A DNA stretch of 64,000 nucleotides from Actinoplanes sp. SE50/110 (GTDB taxonomy: Bacteria > Actinomycetota > Actinomycetes > Mycobacteriales > Micromonosporaceae): positions 5,489,001 to 5,553,000 of the forward strand of contig NZ_LT827010.1 of NCBI RefSeq assembly GCF_900119315.1, written 5' to 3'. This document shows, piece after piece, positions 35,520-44,057 of this stretch. The translations under genes were made by a program, and so were the position numbers. Position 1 is the stretch's first letter; every line of letters starts with the position of its first letter. The notes under the pieces were generated by a model. It was not told the origin of the DNA and made no database searches. It was given only the letters and a program-made list of their open reading frames with translations.

Positions 35520-37773
35520 GCGTCGAGGCGTCGGCGACCAGCTCGTGCGGGGTACCGGTGAACACCACACGCCCGCCGTCCTGACCGGCACCCGGACCCA
35601 GGTCGACGATCCAGTCGGCGTGCGCCATCACGGCCAGGTGGTGTTCGATCACCACCACCGTGTTCCCGGCGTCGACCAGCCGATCCAGCAGGGCCAGCAG
35701 CTGGTCGACGTCGGCCAGGTGCAGGCCGCTGGTCGGCTCGTCGAGCAGGTAGGTGGCCGGGCCGCCGCCCATGTGCACGGCCAGTTTGAGCCGCTGCCGC
35801 TCACCGCCGGACAGGGTGTTCAGCGGCTGCCCGAGGGTCACGTAGCCGAGGCCGACCGCGGACAGCCGGTCCAGGATCGCCCGCGCCGGTTTCTCGGTGA
35901 AGAACTCCAGGGCCTCGCTGACCGGCATGGCGAGGACCTCGCTGATGTCCCGGCCGCGCAACCGGTACTCCAGGACCCGGGCGGTGAACCGGCGTCCCTC
36001 GCACTCCTCGCAGACGCCGGCGACGCCGGCCATCATCGCCAGATCCAGGTACACCAGGCCGATGCCCTTGCAGTTCGGGCAGGCGCCCTCGGAGTTGGCG
36101 CTGAACAGGGCCGGTTTCACCCGGTTGGCCTTGGCGAAGGCGCTGCGGACCGCGTCGAGCAGACCGGTGTAGGTGGCCGGGTTGCTGCGCCGGGAGCCGC
36201 GGATCGCGGTCTGGTCGACGACGACCACGCCGTCGCGCCGCGGCAGCGAACCGTAGATCAGTGAGCTCTTCCCGGAGCCGGCCACGCCGGTGACCACGGT
36301 GAGCACGCCGGACGGCAGGTCGACGTCGACGTCGCGCAGATTGTTCCGGCTGGCGCCCCGGATGGCGATGGTGCCCGTCTTTTCCCGACAGGCCTTCTTC
36401 AGGGCTGCCCGATGGCCCAGGAAGCGCCCGGTCAGGGTGCCCGACCCGGGCAGCCCCGCCACCGGCCCCTGATATTGGACGCGTCCACCGTCCGGGCCGG
36501 CGCCGGGACCGAGATCGACCACGTGGTCGGCGATCCTGATGGTCTCCGGCTTGTGCTCCACCACCAGCACCGTGTTGCCCTTGTCCCGCAGCCGCAGCAG
36601 CAGCCCGTTCATCCGCTGGATGTCGTGCGGGTGCAGACCGACGGTCGGTTCGTCGAACACGTAGGTGACGTCGGTCAGCGACGACCCGAGGTGGCGGACC
36701 ATCTTGACCCGCTGCGCCTCCCCGCCGGACAGGGTGCCCGACTCGCGGTCCAGCGACAGGTAGCCCAGGCCGATCTCGACCAGCGACTCCAGGGTGTGCC
36801 GCAGGCCGCGCACCACCGGCGCGACAGCCGGGTCGGTGACCTCGGTCAGGAACCCGGCCAGGTCGCTGACCTGCATCGCGGAGCACTCGGCGATGTTCCG
36901 GCCGGCGATCCGCGAGGCCAGGGCCGCCGGTTTCAGCCGGGCGCCGGCGCACTCCGGGCAGGTGGTGAAGGTGGCGACCCGATCGATGAACGCGCGGATG
37001 TGCGGCTGCGCCGATTCGCGCTCCTTGGCCAGATACATCCTCTGGACCTTCAGGACCAGGCCTTCGTACGTCGTGTTCACCCCACCGATGCGCATCTTCA
37101 CCGGCGGCTTGTGCAGGAAGTCGGCCCACTCCTGCTCGGTGAACTCGCGCAGCGGCTTGTCCGGGTCGACCAGCCCGGACTCGGCGAACCCGCGCACGTA
37201 CCACCCGCCGACGCTGAAGTTCGGCACGGTGATCGCACCCTGGTTGATCGACCTGTCCCGGTCGACCAGCCCGTCGACGTCGATGCTCGACACCCGGCCC
37301 AGACCCTCACACCGCGGGCACATCCCCTCGGCGTTGAACGAGTACGCCAGCGCGCTGCCCGCGCCCGGCTCACCGAGCCGGGAGAACAGGATGCGCAACA
37401 TGGTGTACGCGTCGGTCACCGTGCCGAGCGTCGACCGCGCGTTCGCCCCCATCCGCTCCTGATCGACGACGATCGCCGCGCTCAGGTTGTGCAGCGCGTC
37501 CACGTCCGGACGCGCCGGACTGCCCATGAACGACTGCAGGAACGCCGGGTAGGTCTCGTTGATCAACCGCTGCGACTCGGCCGCGATGGTGCCGAAGACC
37601 AGCGAACTCTTACCCGACCCGGACACCCCGGTGAACACGGTGAGCTGATGTTTCGGCAGGTCCAGCGAGACATCGCGGAGATTGTTCTCCCGCGCTCCGC
37701 GGACCTGGATGAACTCGTGCCGCTGCGGATCAGCCAGCACGGCGGCGGGCCCTGCGGGCGGCGAGCTCGTCAC
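35485..37773 (-). CDS. UvrA-like ABC ATPase (drug-resistance/UvrA3 type)
   Basis: 762 aa from GTG 37773, which has GAGGAG ten bases upstream; GTG 37740 is an alternative. Two ATPase modules each have Walker A (TGVSGSGKSSL and TGVAGSGKSSL), a signature (LSGGEAQRVKM, LSGGERQRLKL) and Walker B (VFDEPTVGLH, LLDEPTSGLH). Zinc-type pairs CPRC, CPEC, CPNC and CEEC are present. The chain is about 200 residues shorter than housekeeping UvrA (around 950) and belongs with actinomycete UvrA paralogues such as DrrC, which protect DNA from intercalating drugs. The start lies inside the MerR gene end, so it is co-translated with that regulator. Its 3' end overlaps asnB antisense. Confidence 0.9.
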   Translation of the reverse strand: MTSSPPAGPAAVLADPQRHEFIQVRGARENNLRDVSLDLPKHQLTVFTGVSGSGKSSLVFGTIAAESQRLINETYPAFLQSFMGSPARPDVDALHNLSAAIVVDQERMGANARSTLGTVTDAYTMLRILFSRLGEPGAGSALAYSFNAEGMCPRCEGLGRVSSIDVDGLVDRDRSINQGAITVPNFSVGGWYVRGFAESGLVDPDKPLREFTEQEWADFLHKPPVKMRIGGVNTTYEGLVLKVQRMYLAKERESAQPHIRAFIDRVATFTTCPECAGARLKPAALASRIAGRNIAECSAMQVSDLAGFLTEVTDPAVAPVVRGLRHTLESLVEIGLGYLSLDRESGTLSGGEAQRVKMVRHLGSSLTDVTYVFDEPTVGLHPHDIQRMNGLLLRLRDKGNTVLVVEHKPETIRIADHVVDLGPGAGPDGGRVQYQGPVAGLPGSGTLTGRFLGHRAALKKACREKTGTIAIRGASRNNLRDVDVDLPSGVLTVVTGVAGSGKSSLIYGSLPRRDGVVVVDQTAIRGSRRSNPATYTGLLDAVRSAFAKANRVKPALFSANSEGACPNCKGIGLVYLDLAMMAGVAGVCEECEGRRFTARVLEYRLRGRDISEVLAMPVSEALEFFTEKPARAILDRLSAVGLGYVTLGQPLNTLSGGERQRLKLAVHMGGGPATYLLDEPTSGLHLADVDQLLALLDRLVDAGNTVVVIEHHLAVMAHADWIVDLGPGAGQDGGRVVFTGTPHELVADASTLTARHLREYVG

Positions 37774-38278
37774 CTGCCGCCGGCTCCTCGGGGACCTGAC
37801 CCACCGGCTGCGGCACGGCCGGCTCGGCGGGCAGGTGCGACAGCGAACCCTGGATCTCCTTGAACGCTCCGCCGATCGCGATGCCGAACACGCCCTGGCC
37901 GCCCTGCAACAGGTCGACGACCTCCTCCGGGGAGCGACACTCATACACCGTGGTGCCGTCCGAGATCAGCGTGATCCCGGCCAGGTCGTCCACCCCGTGC
38001 GAGCGGAGCGTGTCGATCGCGCGCCGGATGTTCTGCAGCGACACCCCGGCGTCCAGCAGGCGCTTGACGACCTTGAGCACCACCAGGTCACGGAAGGAGT
38101 AGAGGCGGGAGGTGCCGGAGCCGGAGGCGTCCCGCACGCTCGGCACCACCAGGGTGGTGCGCGCCCAGTAGTCGAGCTGGCGGTAGCTGATGCCGACCGC
38201 CTGACAGGCCGTCACACCGCGATAGCCGACCTCGCCGTCCTCGCCGACGAGGGGGCCCTCCAGAGGCTGCTCGTGCAC
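37730..38278 (-). CDS. MerR-family regulator (Rv1830-like)
   Basis: 182 aa. GYRGVTACQAVGISYRQLDYWART is the MerR winged helix-turn-helix, followed by RLYSFRDLVVLKVVKRLLDAGVSLQNIRRAI; the rest (about 100-182) is a short effector or dimer region with an acidic, Pro-rich tail. GTG 38278 has GGGAGG eight bases upstream. The order merR / BFN nuclease / ftsR / garA matches M. tuberculosis Rv1830-Rv1827. Here it is followed in overlap by the UvrA-like gene, which is not part of the mycobacterial block, so it may also control drug or DNA-damage protection. Confidence 0.92.
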   Translation of the reverse strand: MHEQPLEGPLVGEDGEVGYRGVTACQAVGISYRQLDYWARTTLVVPSVRDASGSGTSRLYSFRDLVVLKVVKRLLDAGVSLQNIRRAIDTLRSHGVDDLAGITLISDGTTVYECRSPEEVVDLLQGGQGVFGIAIGGAFKEIQGSLSHLPAEPAVPQPVGQVPEEPAAGDELAARRARRRAG

Positions 38279-38493
38279 GCGACTACCTCCCCGCTGCCCA
38301 TGATCAACGTATCTGGGCGGTGCCGGTTCACCTGGACTTCACGAGCGTATATCTCAGCCGCAGTCGAAACATGGAGGTAACGGCACGACACGCCGCGTTC
38401 GGACGAGCGACACGCCGAAGCCCCGTCACTCTCCGGCGCGTCCGGATGTTTTCCGGCGACCTGCCCGACTTTTCCGGCGGCCGGCGGGCGCGG

Positions 38494-38958
38494 TCAGCCC
38501 GCGAAGTCCTCCGGGCGGACCTGGTCGAGGAACTCGCGGAATTTCTCCACCTCGTCCTCCTGCTCGTCGGGGATGACGATGCCGGCCTCGGTCAGCACCT
38601 GGTCGGCGCACCGGATCGGCGCGCCCACCCGCAGGGCCAGCGCGATCGAGTCGCTGGGCCGGGCGGAGACCCGCAGATTCTCCCCGATCAGCAGATCGGC
38701 GTAGAAGACGTTGTCTTTCAGCTCGGTGATCTCGACAGCCTTCAGCGGCTGCTGCAGCGCCGCCAGGATGTCGCGCAGCAGGTCGTGGGTGAGCGGCCGA
38801 GCCGGTTTCACACCCTGCTGCTCGTAGGCGATCGCCGTCGCCTCCACCGCGCCGATCCAGATCGGCAGATACCGGTCGCCGTCGACCTCTCGCAGCAGAA
38901 CGATCGGCTGGTTACTGGGCAGCTCCACCCGAACCCCGACCACGCTCAGCTCGCGCAC
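38494..38958 (-). CDS. bifunctional nuclease family protein (DUF151, Rv1829-like)
   Basis: 154 aa. The BFN/DUF151 domain spans nearly all of it: LREVDGDRYLPIWIGAVEATAIA near the start and ARPSDSIALALRVGAPI in the second half are the family's conserved blocks. Plant and archaeal relatives show RNase/DNase activity; actinobacterial members are uncharacterised. GTG 38958 was chosen because GGAGG stands seven bases before it; longer frames upstream lack one. It lies between ftsR and the MerR gene with gaps of 130 and 215 bp, so it probably has its own promoter. Confidence 0.93.
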   Translation of the reverse strand: MRELSVVGVRVELPSNQPIVLLREVDGDRYLPIWIGAVEATAIAYEQQGVKPARPLTHDLLRDILAALQQPLKAVEITELKDNVFYADLLIGENLRVSARPSDSIALALRVGAPIRCADQVLTEAGIVIPDEQEDEVEKFREFLDQVRPEDFAG

Positions 38959-39088
38959 CGCACCGCCTCCGTGTTCGTTGTTGTCGCCGTCCCGCACCGC
39001 ACGGCTGCCCCTTATCCTGCACGGTACACGCACGGCGAGCCGATCTGCCGTGCGCGGCATACCCCGCCCAGGGTAGGCCGAACAGGGG

Positions 39089-39829
39089 TCAGCGACCCAG
39101 TTCGCCGCGCAGTCCGGTGCGCACCAGCGCCGCGTGCAACCGCTGCGAGAGAGCCTGCAGCTCACGCGCGGTATCGGTGGCCCGGGCCCGGGCCGCCGGG
39201 TCCTGCTGCCGGGCCAGCGGCGCCAGCAACTGGGTGAACAGGCCGACCTCACGATCGGCCGCGTTCTTGAAGGCCCGCAGGTGGCGGGGCTCCAGACCGA
39301 AGTGGGTGAGGCCCACCACGGCTTCGACGATGATCACTGCATCCGCGTCGTACCAGCCCGGCGGGCGCGCCACGACCAGACCGATCTGCTCCAGCTCGGC
39401 CAGCATCGCCTCGTCGACCCCGGTCCGCTCGACCAGATCGTCCTTCGGAATCCGGGCGTCGGCCGGATCGGTGGCCCGCTGCGCGCCGACCGCGACCAGC
39501 GTCGGGCGCTGGGGCACCACCGGCTCCTGCTCCATCCGGTCCAGCTGCTCGCGGATCACCCGCAGCGGAAGATACTGATCACGCTGGGCGGTCAGCACGA
39601 ACCGCAGCCGGGCCACGTCGTTCCACGAGTACTTGCGGTACCCGGAGGCGGTGCGTTGCGGGTCGACCAGACCCTCCGCCTCCAGGAACCGCAACTTCGA
39701 GATCGTGGTGTCGGGGAACTCGGTGCGCAGATGGGCCAGCACCTCCCCGATGCTCATCAGCGCACCCTCGCGCCCGCCCTGGGGACGCTCGGCCCCCGGG
39801 TCGCGCGCGGCCGCCCCCGACGAAGTCAC
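39089..39829 (-). CDS. ftsR: MerR-family cell-division regulator FtsR
   Basis: 246 aa. The helix-turn-helix region (MSIGEVLAHLRTEFPDTTISKLRFLEAEGLV, then RTASGYRKYSWNDVARL) is that of the FtsR/Rv1828 group, which in Corynebacterium activates ftsZ and controls growth. The C-terminal half has the second winged helix typical of this group (RIPKDDLVERTGV...). The GTG start overlaps the garA stop by GTGA, so the two are co-translated. Context with garA and gcvH matches M. tuberculosis Rv1828-Rv1826. A downstream ATG at 39757 is possible. Confidence 0.93.
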   Translation of the reverse strand: MTSSGAAARDPGAERPQGGREGALMSIGEVLAHLRTEFPDTTISKLRFLEAEGLVDPQRTASGYRKYSWNDVARLRFVLTAQRDQYLPLRVIREQLDRMEQEPVVPQRPTLVAVGAQRATDPADARIPKDDLVERTGVDEAMLAELEQIGLVVARPPGWYDADAVIIVEAVVGLTHFGLEPRHLRAFKNAADREVGLFTQLLAPLARQQDPAARARATDTARELQALSQRLHAALVRTGLRGELGR

Positions 39830-40278
39830 GCCCGGCCGCCCTCGCCCTCCGGCCGCGGGCCGGCGATGAACACCAGACGGAACTTGCCGATCTGGACCTC
39901 GTCGCCGTTGCTCAGCGTCGCCGCCTCGACCCGCTCACGGTTCACATACGTCCCGTTGAGCGAGCCCACGTCGCGCACGGTGAACACGCCCCCGTCACGG
40001 TGGAACTCGGCGTGGCGGCGGGAAACCGTCACGTCGTCCAGGAAGATGTCACTGTCCGGGTGCCGTCCGCTGGTGGTCACGTCATGATCCAGCAGGAACC
40101 GGGCGCCGGCGTTCGGCCCGCGGCGGACCACCAGCAGCGCCATGCCGGGCGGCAGCGAGCCGGACATCCGGCTGGGCACCACGTCGGTCTCGGGACCCTC
40201 GAGCACCTCGTCGAGGGCGCCGAGGTTCAGCGTGGACGTGACGTCGAGTGGGGGGAACTCGTCGTCTGGGCGCGTCAT
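39826..40278 (-). CDS. garA: FHA-domain protein GarA/OdhI
   Basis: 150 aa. The FHA domain (about 50-140) is nearly identical to mycobacterial GarA: LLVVRRGPNAGARFLLD, GRHPDSDIFLDDVTVSRRHAEF, VGSLNGTYVNRE and NGDEVQIGKFRLVF. GarA/OdhI inhibits 2-oxoglutarate dehydrogenase and glutamate metabolism until Ser/Thr kinases phosphorylate its N-terminal ETTSVF motif. That motif is not conserved here; the aligned stretch reads DVTSTLNLG, still with Thr14, Ser15 and Thr16. ATG 40278 is clear. It is the first gene of an operon with ftsR, with a promoter candidate about 150 bp upstream. Confidence 0.95.
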   Translation of the reverse strand: MTRPDDEFPPLDVTSTLNLGALDEVLEGPETDVVPSRMSGSLPPGMALLVVRRGPNAGARFLLDHDVTTSGRHPDSDIFLDDVTVSRRHAEFHRDGGVFTVRDVGSLNGTYVNRERVEAATLSNGDEVQIGKFRLVFIAGPRPEGEGGRA

Positions 40279-40425
40279 CGGACCACCTCACGGATCAGTT
40301 GGTCGTCGCCTCGACCGGCGGGCCACCACGGGGGGCGGCCTCGCCGAGGCCTTAAGGCCCGACGCACGACTATCTTGGTTTAGTAGGACATTGCCACGGG
40401 ATAACAGTTCTACATGTGCCCCGCG

Positions 40426-40455
40426 AGCCTAGTCAGCGCCATTATGGCGGGGCAA
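40426..40455 (-). promoter_or_regulatory. garA-ftsR promoter with palindrome in the spacer
   Basis: On the minus strand a -35 TTGCCC (40450-40455) and -10 TAGGCT (40426-40431) are 18 bp apart. The spacer contains the perfect palindrome CGCCAT-T-ATGGCG (40437-40449). Palindromes inside stretched spacers are the hallmark of MerR-controlled promoters, and the operon encodes the MerR protein FtsR. Confidence 0.45.
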
Positions 40456-40495
40456 CCAGACTCGCGGGTCGATGCTTACGGTCTGACCGAGCGTT

Positions 40496-40879
40496 CTAGC
40501 TCTCGGTCAGCGCCTGGTACGCCGCGGCGTCGAGCAGCGCGTCCACCGCGGCCGGGTCGGCCGGGGCGATCTCCACGAGCCAGCCCGCCGCGTACGGCTC
40601 CGCGTTGATCAGCTCGGGCTCGTCGCCCAGCGTGTCGTTGCGGGCCACCACGGTGCCGGCGATCGGGGCGTAGATCTCCGAGACGCTCTTGGTCGACTCG
40701 ACCTCGCCCATCGAGTCGCCGGCCTGCAGCTCGGTGCCCTCCTCGGGCAGCTGCACGAAGACGATGTCACCCAGCGCATCCTGCGCGAAGTGGGTGATCC
40801 CCACCCGCACGGGGCCGGTGCCGTCGCCGGACACCCACTCGTGCTCCGCGGTGTACCGCAGATTCTCAGGAATCAACAC
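40496..40879 (-). CDS. gcvH: glycine cleavage system H protein
   Basis: 127 aa. Begins IPENLRYTAEHEWV, carries the lipoyl lysine in GEVESTKSVSEIYAP and ends with a standard GcvH helix. It shuttles the aminomethyl group between P, T and L proteins of glycine cleavage; none of those genes is nearby. GTG 40879 lies very close to GGAGGA, and TTG 40876 would have better spacing, so the true start may be either. It follows a DUF881 gene by 12 bp and is the last gene of the pgsA-led operon, as in Rv1826. Confidence 0.96.
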   Translation of the reverse strand: MLIPENLRYTAEHEWVSGDGTGPVRVGITHFAQDALGDIVFVQLPEEGTELQAGDSMGEVESTKSVSEIYAPIAGTVVARNDTLGDEPELINAEPYAAGWLVEIAPADPAAVDALLDAAAYQALTES

Positions 40880-40891
40880 TTCCTCCGTAGC

Positions 40892-41989
40892 TCACGAAAC
40901 CGGACGGGCGTACTGCAATGCAGCCGCCTTACGCACCGCGGTCACCTCGACCATGCTGCGCGAGTCCATGGTCACGCTACCGCCGTCGCTCTTCACCGAC
41001 GCCACCACCCCGCCCGGGATCTGCAGCGCCGTCCTCATCGTCTCCGGCAGACCGATCACCAGCAGCCGGAACGGCCCGGTCAACCGGTCACCGTCCGCGA
41101 TGATGCCACCACCGGTGGCGTCGATGAAATAGGTGGACGCCACGATCCGCACCGGGGTCCCGCCGGACCCGCTGATCTGCATCACCTCGCCGCCCGAACC
41201 GCGCAGCTCCTGCACCGTGTTCAGCACGTCCGAAGCCTTCACCCGGTCCAGCACGATCTCCAGACCGGGGCCGCGGCCGGGAATCGTGCCGGCCAGCAGG
41301 CCCAGCTCCTGGCTGCGCTTGTTCGCCTCGTCCAGGGCCGCCTCCCGGCCGGCGACACCCGAGGTGAGCTGCTGGCGGCTGCGCTCCAGGGCCTCGATGT
41401 CGCTGTTCAGCCGGCTGTCCCGGGCCTCCAGGTCACTCAGGATCTGGACCAGGTCCTCCTGGCGGGCGGTGGACAGGCCACTGTCCGCGTCGTTGCTGCG
41501 CAACTGCACGACCAGGGTGAAGCCGAGCAGGGCGAGCAGGACCCAGATCAGGGTGCCGGCGGGCGCCGGTCGCTTGAGACCACCCCGGCCGGGCGGCCGC
41601 TCGCCGCCGTCCGCGCTCTCCCCCGGGCCCGACCGCACGTCTCCCCGGTCCTCGCCCGGGCTCTCTCTCGGGTCCTCTCCCGGGCTCTCCCTGAGGCGAT
41701 CAAGATCACTTTCTGTACTAGCAGGCTCGGGCGTGTCGGACATCGACGGAACGGGTGACGTGGGCGATGTCTCCGGGTCACCCGCCCGGGTGGCAGCGTC
41801 GCCCGCCGGATCGCCGCCCGGCGCCACCGGGTAACGGACCGTCTGCTCATCCCCGGCGGGGTCACCGGCGTACCCCGCAAGCTCGTCGAAAGCGGCCGAA
41901 GGCCGTGCCGTCGGCGGTCTGCGCCCCGCCGTGGGCAGGTCGAACCCCGGCGGCGTCAGCTCACGCCCGTCGTCCTCACGGTCGGTCAT
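40892..41989 (-). CDS. DUF881 membrane protein (Rv1825-like)
   Basis: 365 aa. A long disordered Pro/Asp/Glu-rich N-terminus (1-145), one membrane helix (TLIWVLLALLGFTLVVQL), a coiled coil (about 175-230, ILSDLEARDSRLNSDIEALE) and a DUF881 domain with GPGLEIVLDRVKASDVLN, VLNTVQELRGSGGE and GGVVASVKSDGG. DUF881 proteins are distant relatives of division-associated factors and sit in pairs around the small basic protein gene; exact function unknown. The domain is extracytoplasmic. ATG 41989. It is followed after 12 bp by gcvH. Confidence 0.92.
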   Translation of the reverse strand: MTDREDDGRELTPPGFDLPTAGRRPPTARPSAAFDELAGYAGDPAGDEQTVRYPVAPGGDPAGDAATRAGDPETSPTSPVPSMSDTPEPASTESDLDRLRESPGEDPRESPGEDRGDVRSGPGESADGGERPPGRGGLKRPAPAGTLIWVLLALLGFTLVVQLRSNDADSGLSTARQEDLVQILSDLEARDSRLNSDIEALERSRQQLTSGVAGREAALDEANKRSQELGLLAGTIPGRGPGLEIVLDRVKASDVLNTVQELRGSGGEVMQISGSGGTPVRIVASTYFIDATGGGIIADGDRLTGPFRLLVIGLPETMRTALQIPGGVVASVKSDGGSVTMDSRSMVEVTAVRKAAALQYARPVS

Positions 41990-42028
41990 CGAGTCCCCAC
42001 GTAGTCCCCAGCCGGCCCGGCACCGGAC

Positions 42029-42361
42029 CTAGGCCCGGAACAGGTGCCGGCGAATCGCCGCGACGTTACCGAAGATCCGGACGCCGAGCACCACCACAAC
42101 GCCGACCGACAGCTGACTGCCGACCCCGAGCTGGTCACCGACGTACACGATCAGCGCCGAGACCAGCACGTTCGAGATGAACGAGACGACGAACTGCTTG
42201 TCGTCGAAAATCCCGTCCAGCTTGGCCCGCAATCCGCCGAACACCGCGTCCAGCGCCGCGATCACCGCGATCGGCAGATACGGCACCAGCTCCGCCGGCA
42301 CCGACGGATGGAACACGATGCCCAGCAGAACACCGACGAGCAGGGCGAGTACGGCGATCAT
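42029..42361 (-). CDS. sbp: small basic protein (DUF1290, Sbp)
   Basis: 110 aa with three hydrophobic helices (IAVLALLVGVLLGIVF, LVPYLPIAVIAALDAVFGGL, FISNVLVSALIVYVGDQLGV) and the LDAVFGGLRAKLDGIFDD signature of the Sbp family, found beside division genes in Gram-positive bacteria. Function unknown; a membrane scaffold at the division site is likely. ATG 42361 overlaps the stop of the preceding DUF881 gene (ATGA). Corresponds to Rv1824. Confidence 0.95.
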   Translation of the reverse strand: MIAVLALLVGVLLGIVFHPSVPAELVPYLPIAVIAALDAVFGGLRAKLDGIFDDKQFVVSFISNVLVSALIVYVGDQLGVGSQLSVGVVVVLGVRIFGNVAAIRRHLFRA

Positions 42362-43446
42362 CGGCCGCCTTCCGACGCAGAGACAGCCGGCACACCGGAA
42401 CCGGCCACGGACGGGCTGCCCGACGGAGCGGGCGGAGGGGTACTCGGCGACGCCGCCCGCAGCTTCAGCTCCGGAGCGGCGTCCAGCGTGACGTCGCGGA
42501 CCCTCTCCGTCTCGAACGACATCCCGTACTGCTGGGCCAGCGCCGGGAAGAACTTCCCGGCATACCCGTTGCGGAAATTGTCGACCAGACTGTCCGGGCC
42601 CAGCGCGATCACCTCGTACGGCGTGGTCACCGGCCGGGTGTCCACCAGGATCGCCTCGCCGGCCTGGCGGATCGTCGACGTCGCGGTCAACCGCTGCCCG
42701 TTGATCGCGATCGCCTCCGCCCCGGCCGCCCACAACGCGTTCGCCGCCAGCTGCAGATCGGTGTCCTTGACCCGCCCGAGCGTGCTGCGCTCACCGGTCA
42801 CCGCATCCACCGACGTGGGGCCGTCCGCCAGCCGCACCCGGGCACCCGAGCCGCGCACCGCGGCCAGCCCGGTCGCCGCCTCCAGATTCGAGATCCCGGC
42901 CACCGCGGCGCCACCCAGCTCCTGAGCCCGCAACCTGGCGACCTGCTCGGCGAGCACATCGGCCCGGGTCTGCAACGTCTCGGTCTGCTCCCGCCGGCTG
43001 TCCACCTGCTTGATCAGCGCATCCCGCGCCTGCGTCCGGCCCGGCTCGTCGGCGACCGTCTGCTGATAGCCCACCACCAGCAGGAAACCGATCACCCCGA
43101 CGGTCAGCAGGGAGAAGCCGGCGGTGAGCCGCTTGCGGGCACCCGTGCGGACATGCCCCTCGGCGCGGCGGGCGGCGGCGTCGGCATACCCGGGATCGAG
43201 CGGATTCTGAAACAGCGCGGTGAGGAAGTCGGGACCGTAGGTCCGCTTCCCGGCCGCCGTGCCGTCGGGATCGGGCGTCGCCGCGTTCGGCCTCCGCGCG
43301 GGTGGATCCTGCGAGGCGGGTGTCGGCTTCCGCGTGCCCGACTCCTGCGAGGTAGGTGTCGGTCGCCGCGCGCCGGAGTGCTGCGGGGCGGCGTCCGGCT
43401 TCGCCGGCTCCGGGAGAGCGCCGCCCGGGATCGCCGGATCGGTCAC
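42358..43446 (-). CDS. DUF881 membrane protein (Rv1823-like)
   Basis: 362 aa from the GTG at 43446, which overlaps the pgsA stop by GTGA. Pro/Thr/Ser-rich N-terminal tail (1-95) with repeated P-[TN]-[PA]-x-S-Q-[ED] segments, a membrane helix (FSLLTVGVIGFLLVVGY), a coiled coil (QVDSRREQTETLQTRADVLAEQ) and a DUF881 domain (ALWAAGAEAIAINGQRLTATSTIR). A Pro/Ser-rich C-terminal tail is added. Topology puts the DUF881 domain outside the membrane. It pairs with the second DUF881 protein on the other side of sbp. Confidence 0.92.
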   Translation of the reverse strand: MTDPAIPGGALPEPAKPDAAPQHSGARRPTPTSQESGTRKPTPASQDPPARRPNAATPDPDGTAAGKRTYGPDFLTALFQNPLDPGYADAAARRAEGHVRTGARKRLTAGFSLLTVGVIGFLLVVGYQQTVADEPGRTQARDALIKQVDSRREQTETLQTRADVLAEQVARLRAQELGGAAVAGISNLEAATGLAAVRGSGARVRLADGPTSVDAVTGERSTLGRVKDTDLQLAANALWAAGAEAIAINGQRLTATSTIRQAGEAILVDTRPVTTPYEVIALGPDSLVDNFRNGYAGKFFPALAQQYGMSFETERVRDVTLDAAPELKLRAASPSTPPPAPSGSPSVAGSGVPAVSASEGGR

Positions 43447-44057
43447 GGCGTGACCGTCCGGGCCGCGGCCCGACCGTCCCGGTCGGCACGCAACAGCCGC
43501 GCGGCCTGCACCAGGTAGAGCACGCCGGCCGCCCAGTACAGGCCCAGCGCCCACCAGGCCAGGCCCCAGCCGACCGGACCGGCCCACCAGTCGATCGACG
43601 GCACCGCCTTGGCCAGCAGCACCACCGGGAACGCGGCCAGCAGCACGAACGTGCCGGTCTTGCCGACGTAGTGCACCGGCGGCGGCCCGTAACCGTGCCG
43701 CCGCAGAATCAGCAGCGCCACACCCACAACCACCTCACGCAGCAGCAGCCCGCCGGTCAGCCACCACGGGACCACCTCCCGCAGGGTGAACCCGATCAGC
43801 GTCGCCAGGATGTACAGCCGATCCGCGAACGGGTCGAGCAGCTCGCCGAGACGGGACACCGAATTCATCCGGCGCGCCACATAGCCGTCGACCCAGTCCG
43901 TCGTCCCGCCGACCGCGAGAACGATCACCGCGGCGACATCGCGCTCCGGGCCGAGCAGCAGATAGAGGAAGAGCGGCACCCCGAGCAGCCGGATGAAGCT
44001 GATCACATTCGGAATCGTGAAAATCCGATTGGAGGTCTCGATGGACGAATACGACAT
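43443..44057 (-). CDS. pgsA: CDP-alcohol phosphatidyltransferase
   Basis: 204 aa, five or six membrane helices. The active-site signature D-G-x2-A-R-x8-G-x3-D-x3-D is complete in DGYVARRMNSV...GELLDPFAD. The enzyme joins a CDP-diacylglycerol to an alcohol such as glycerol-3-phosphate (PgsA type). ATG 44057 has GAGGAAG six bases upstream. It leads the operon pgsA-DUF881-sbp-DUF881-gcvH (Rv1822-Rv1826 order) with overlapping starts at nearly every junction. The exact alcohol is uncertain; phosphatidylglycerophosphate is most likely. Confidence 0.93.
   Translation of the reverse strand: MSYSSIETSNRIFTIPNVISFIRLLGVPLFLYLLLGPERDVAAVIVLAVGGTTDWVDGYVARRMNSVSRLGELLDPFADRLYILATLIGFTLREVVPWWLTGGLLLREVVVGVALLILRRHGYGPPPVHYVGKTGTFVLLAAFPVVLLAKAVPSIDWWAGPVGWGLAWWALGLYWAAGVLYLVQAARLLRADRDGRAAARTVTP

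Noticed and set aside
40279..40495. Glycine riboswitch near gcvH
   Set aside because: This gap lies after the end of gcvH, not before its start, and gcvH follows a DUF881 gene by 12 bp, leaving no room for a leader.
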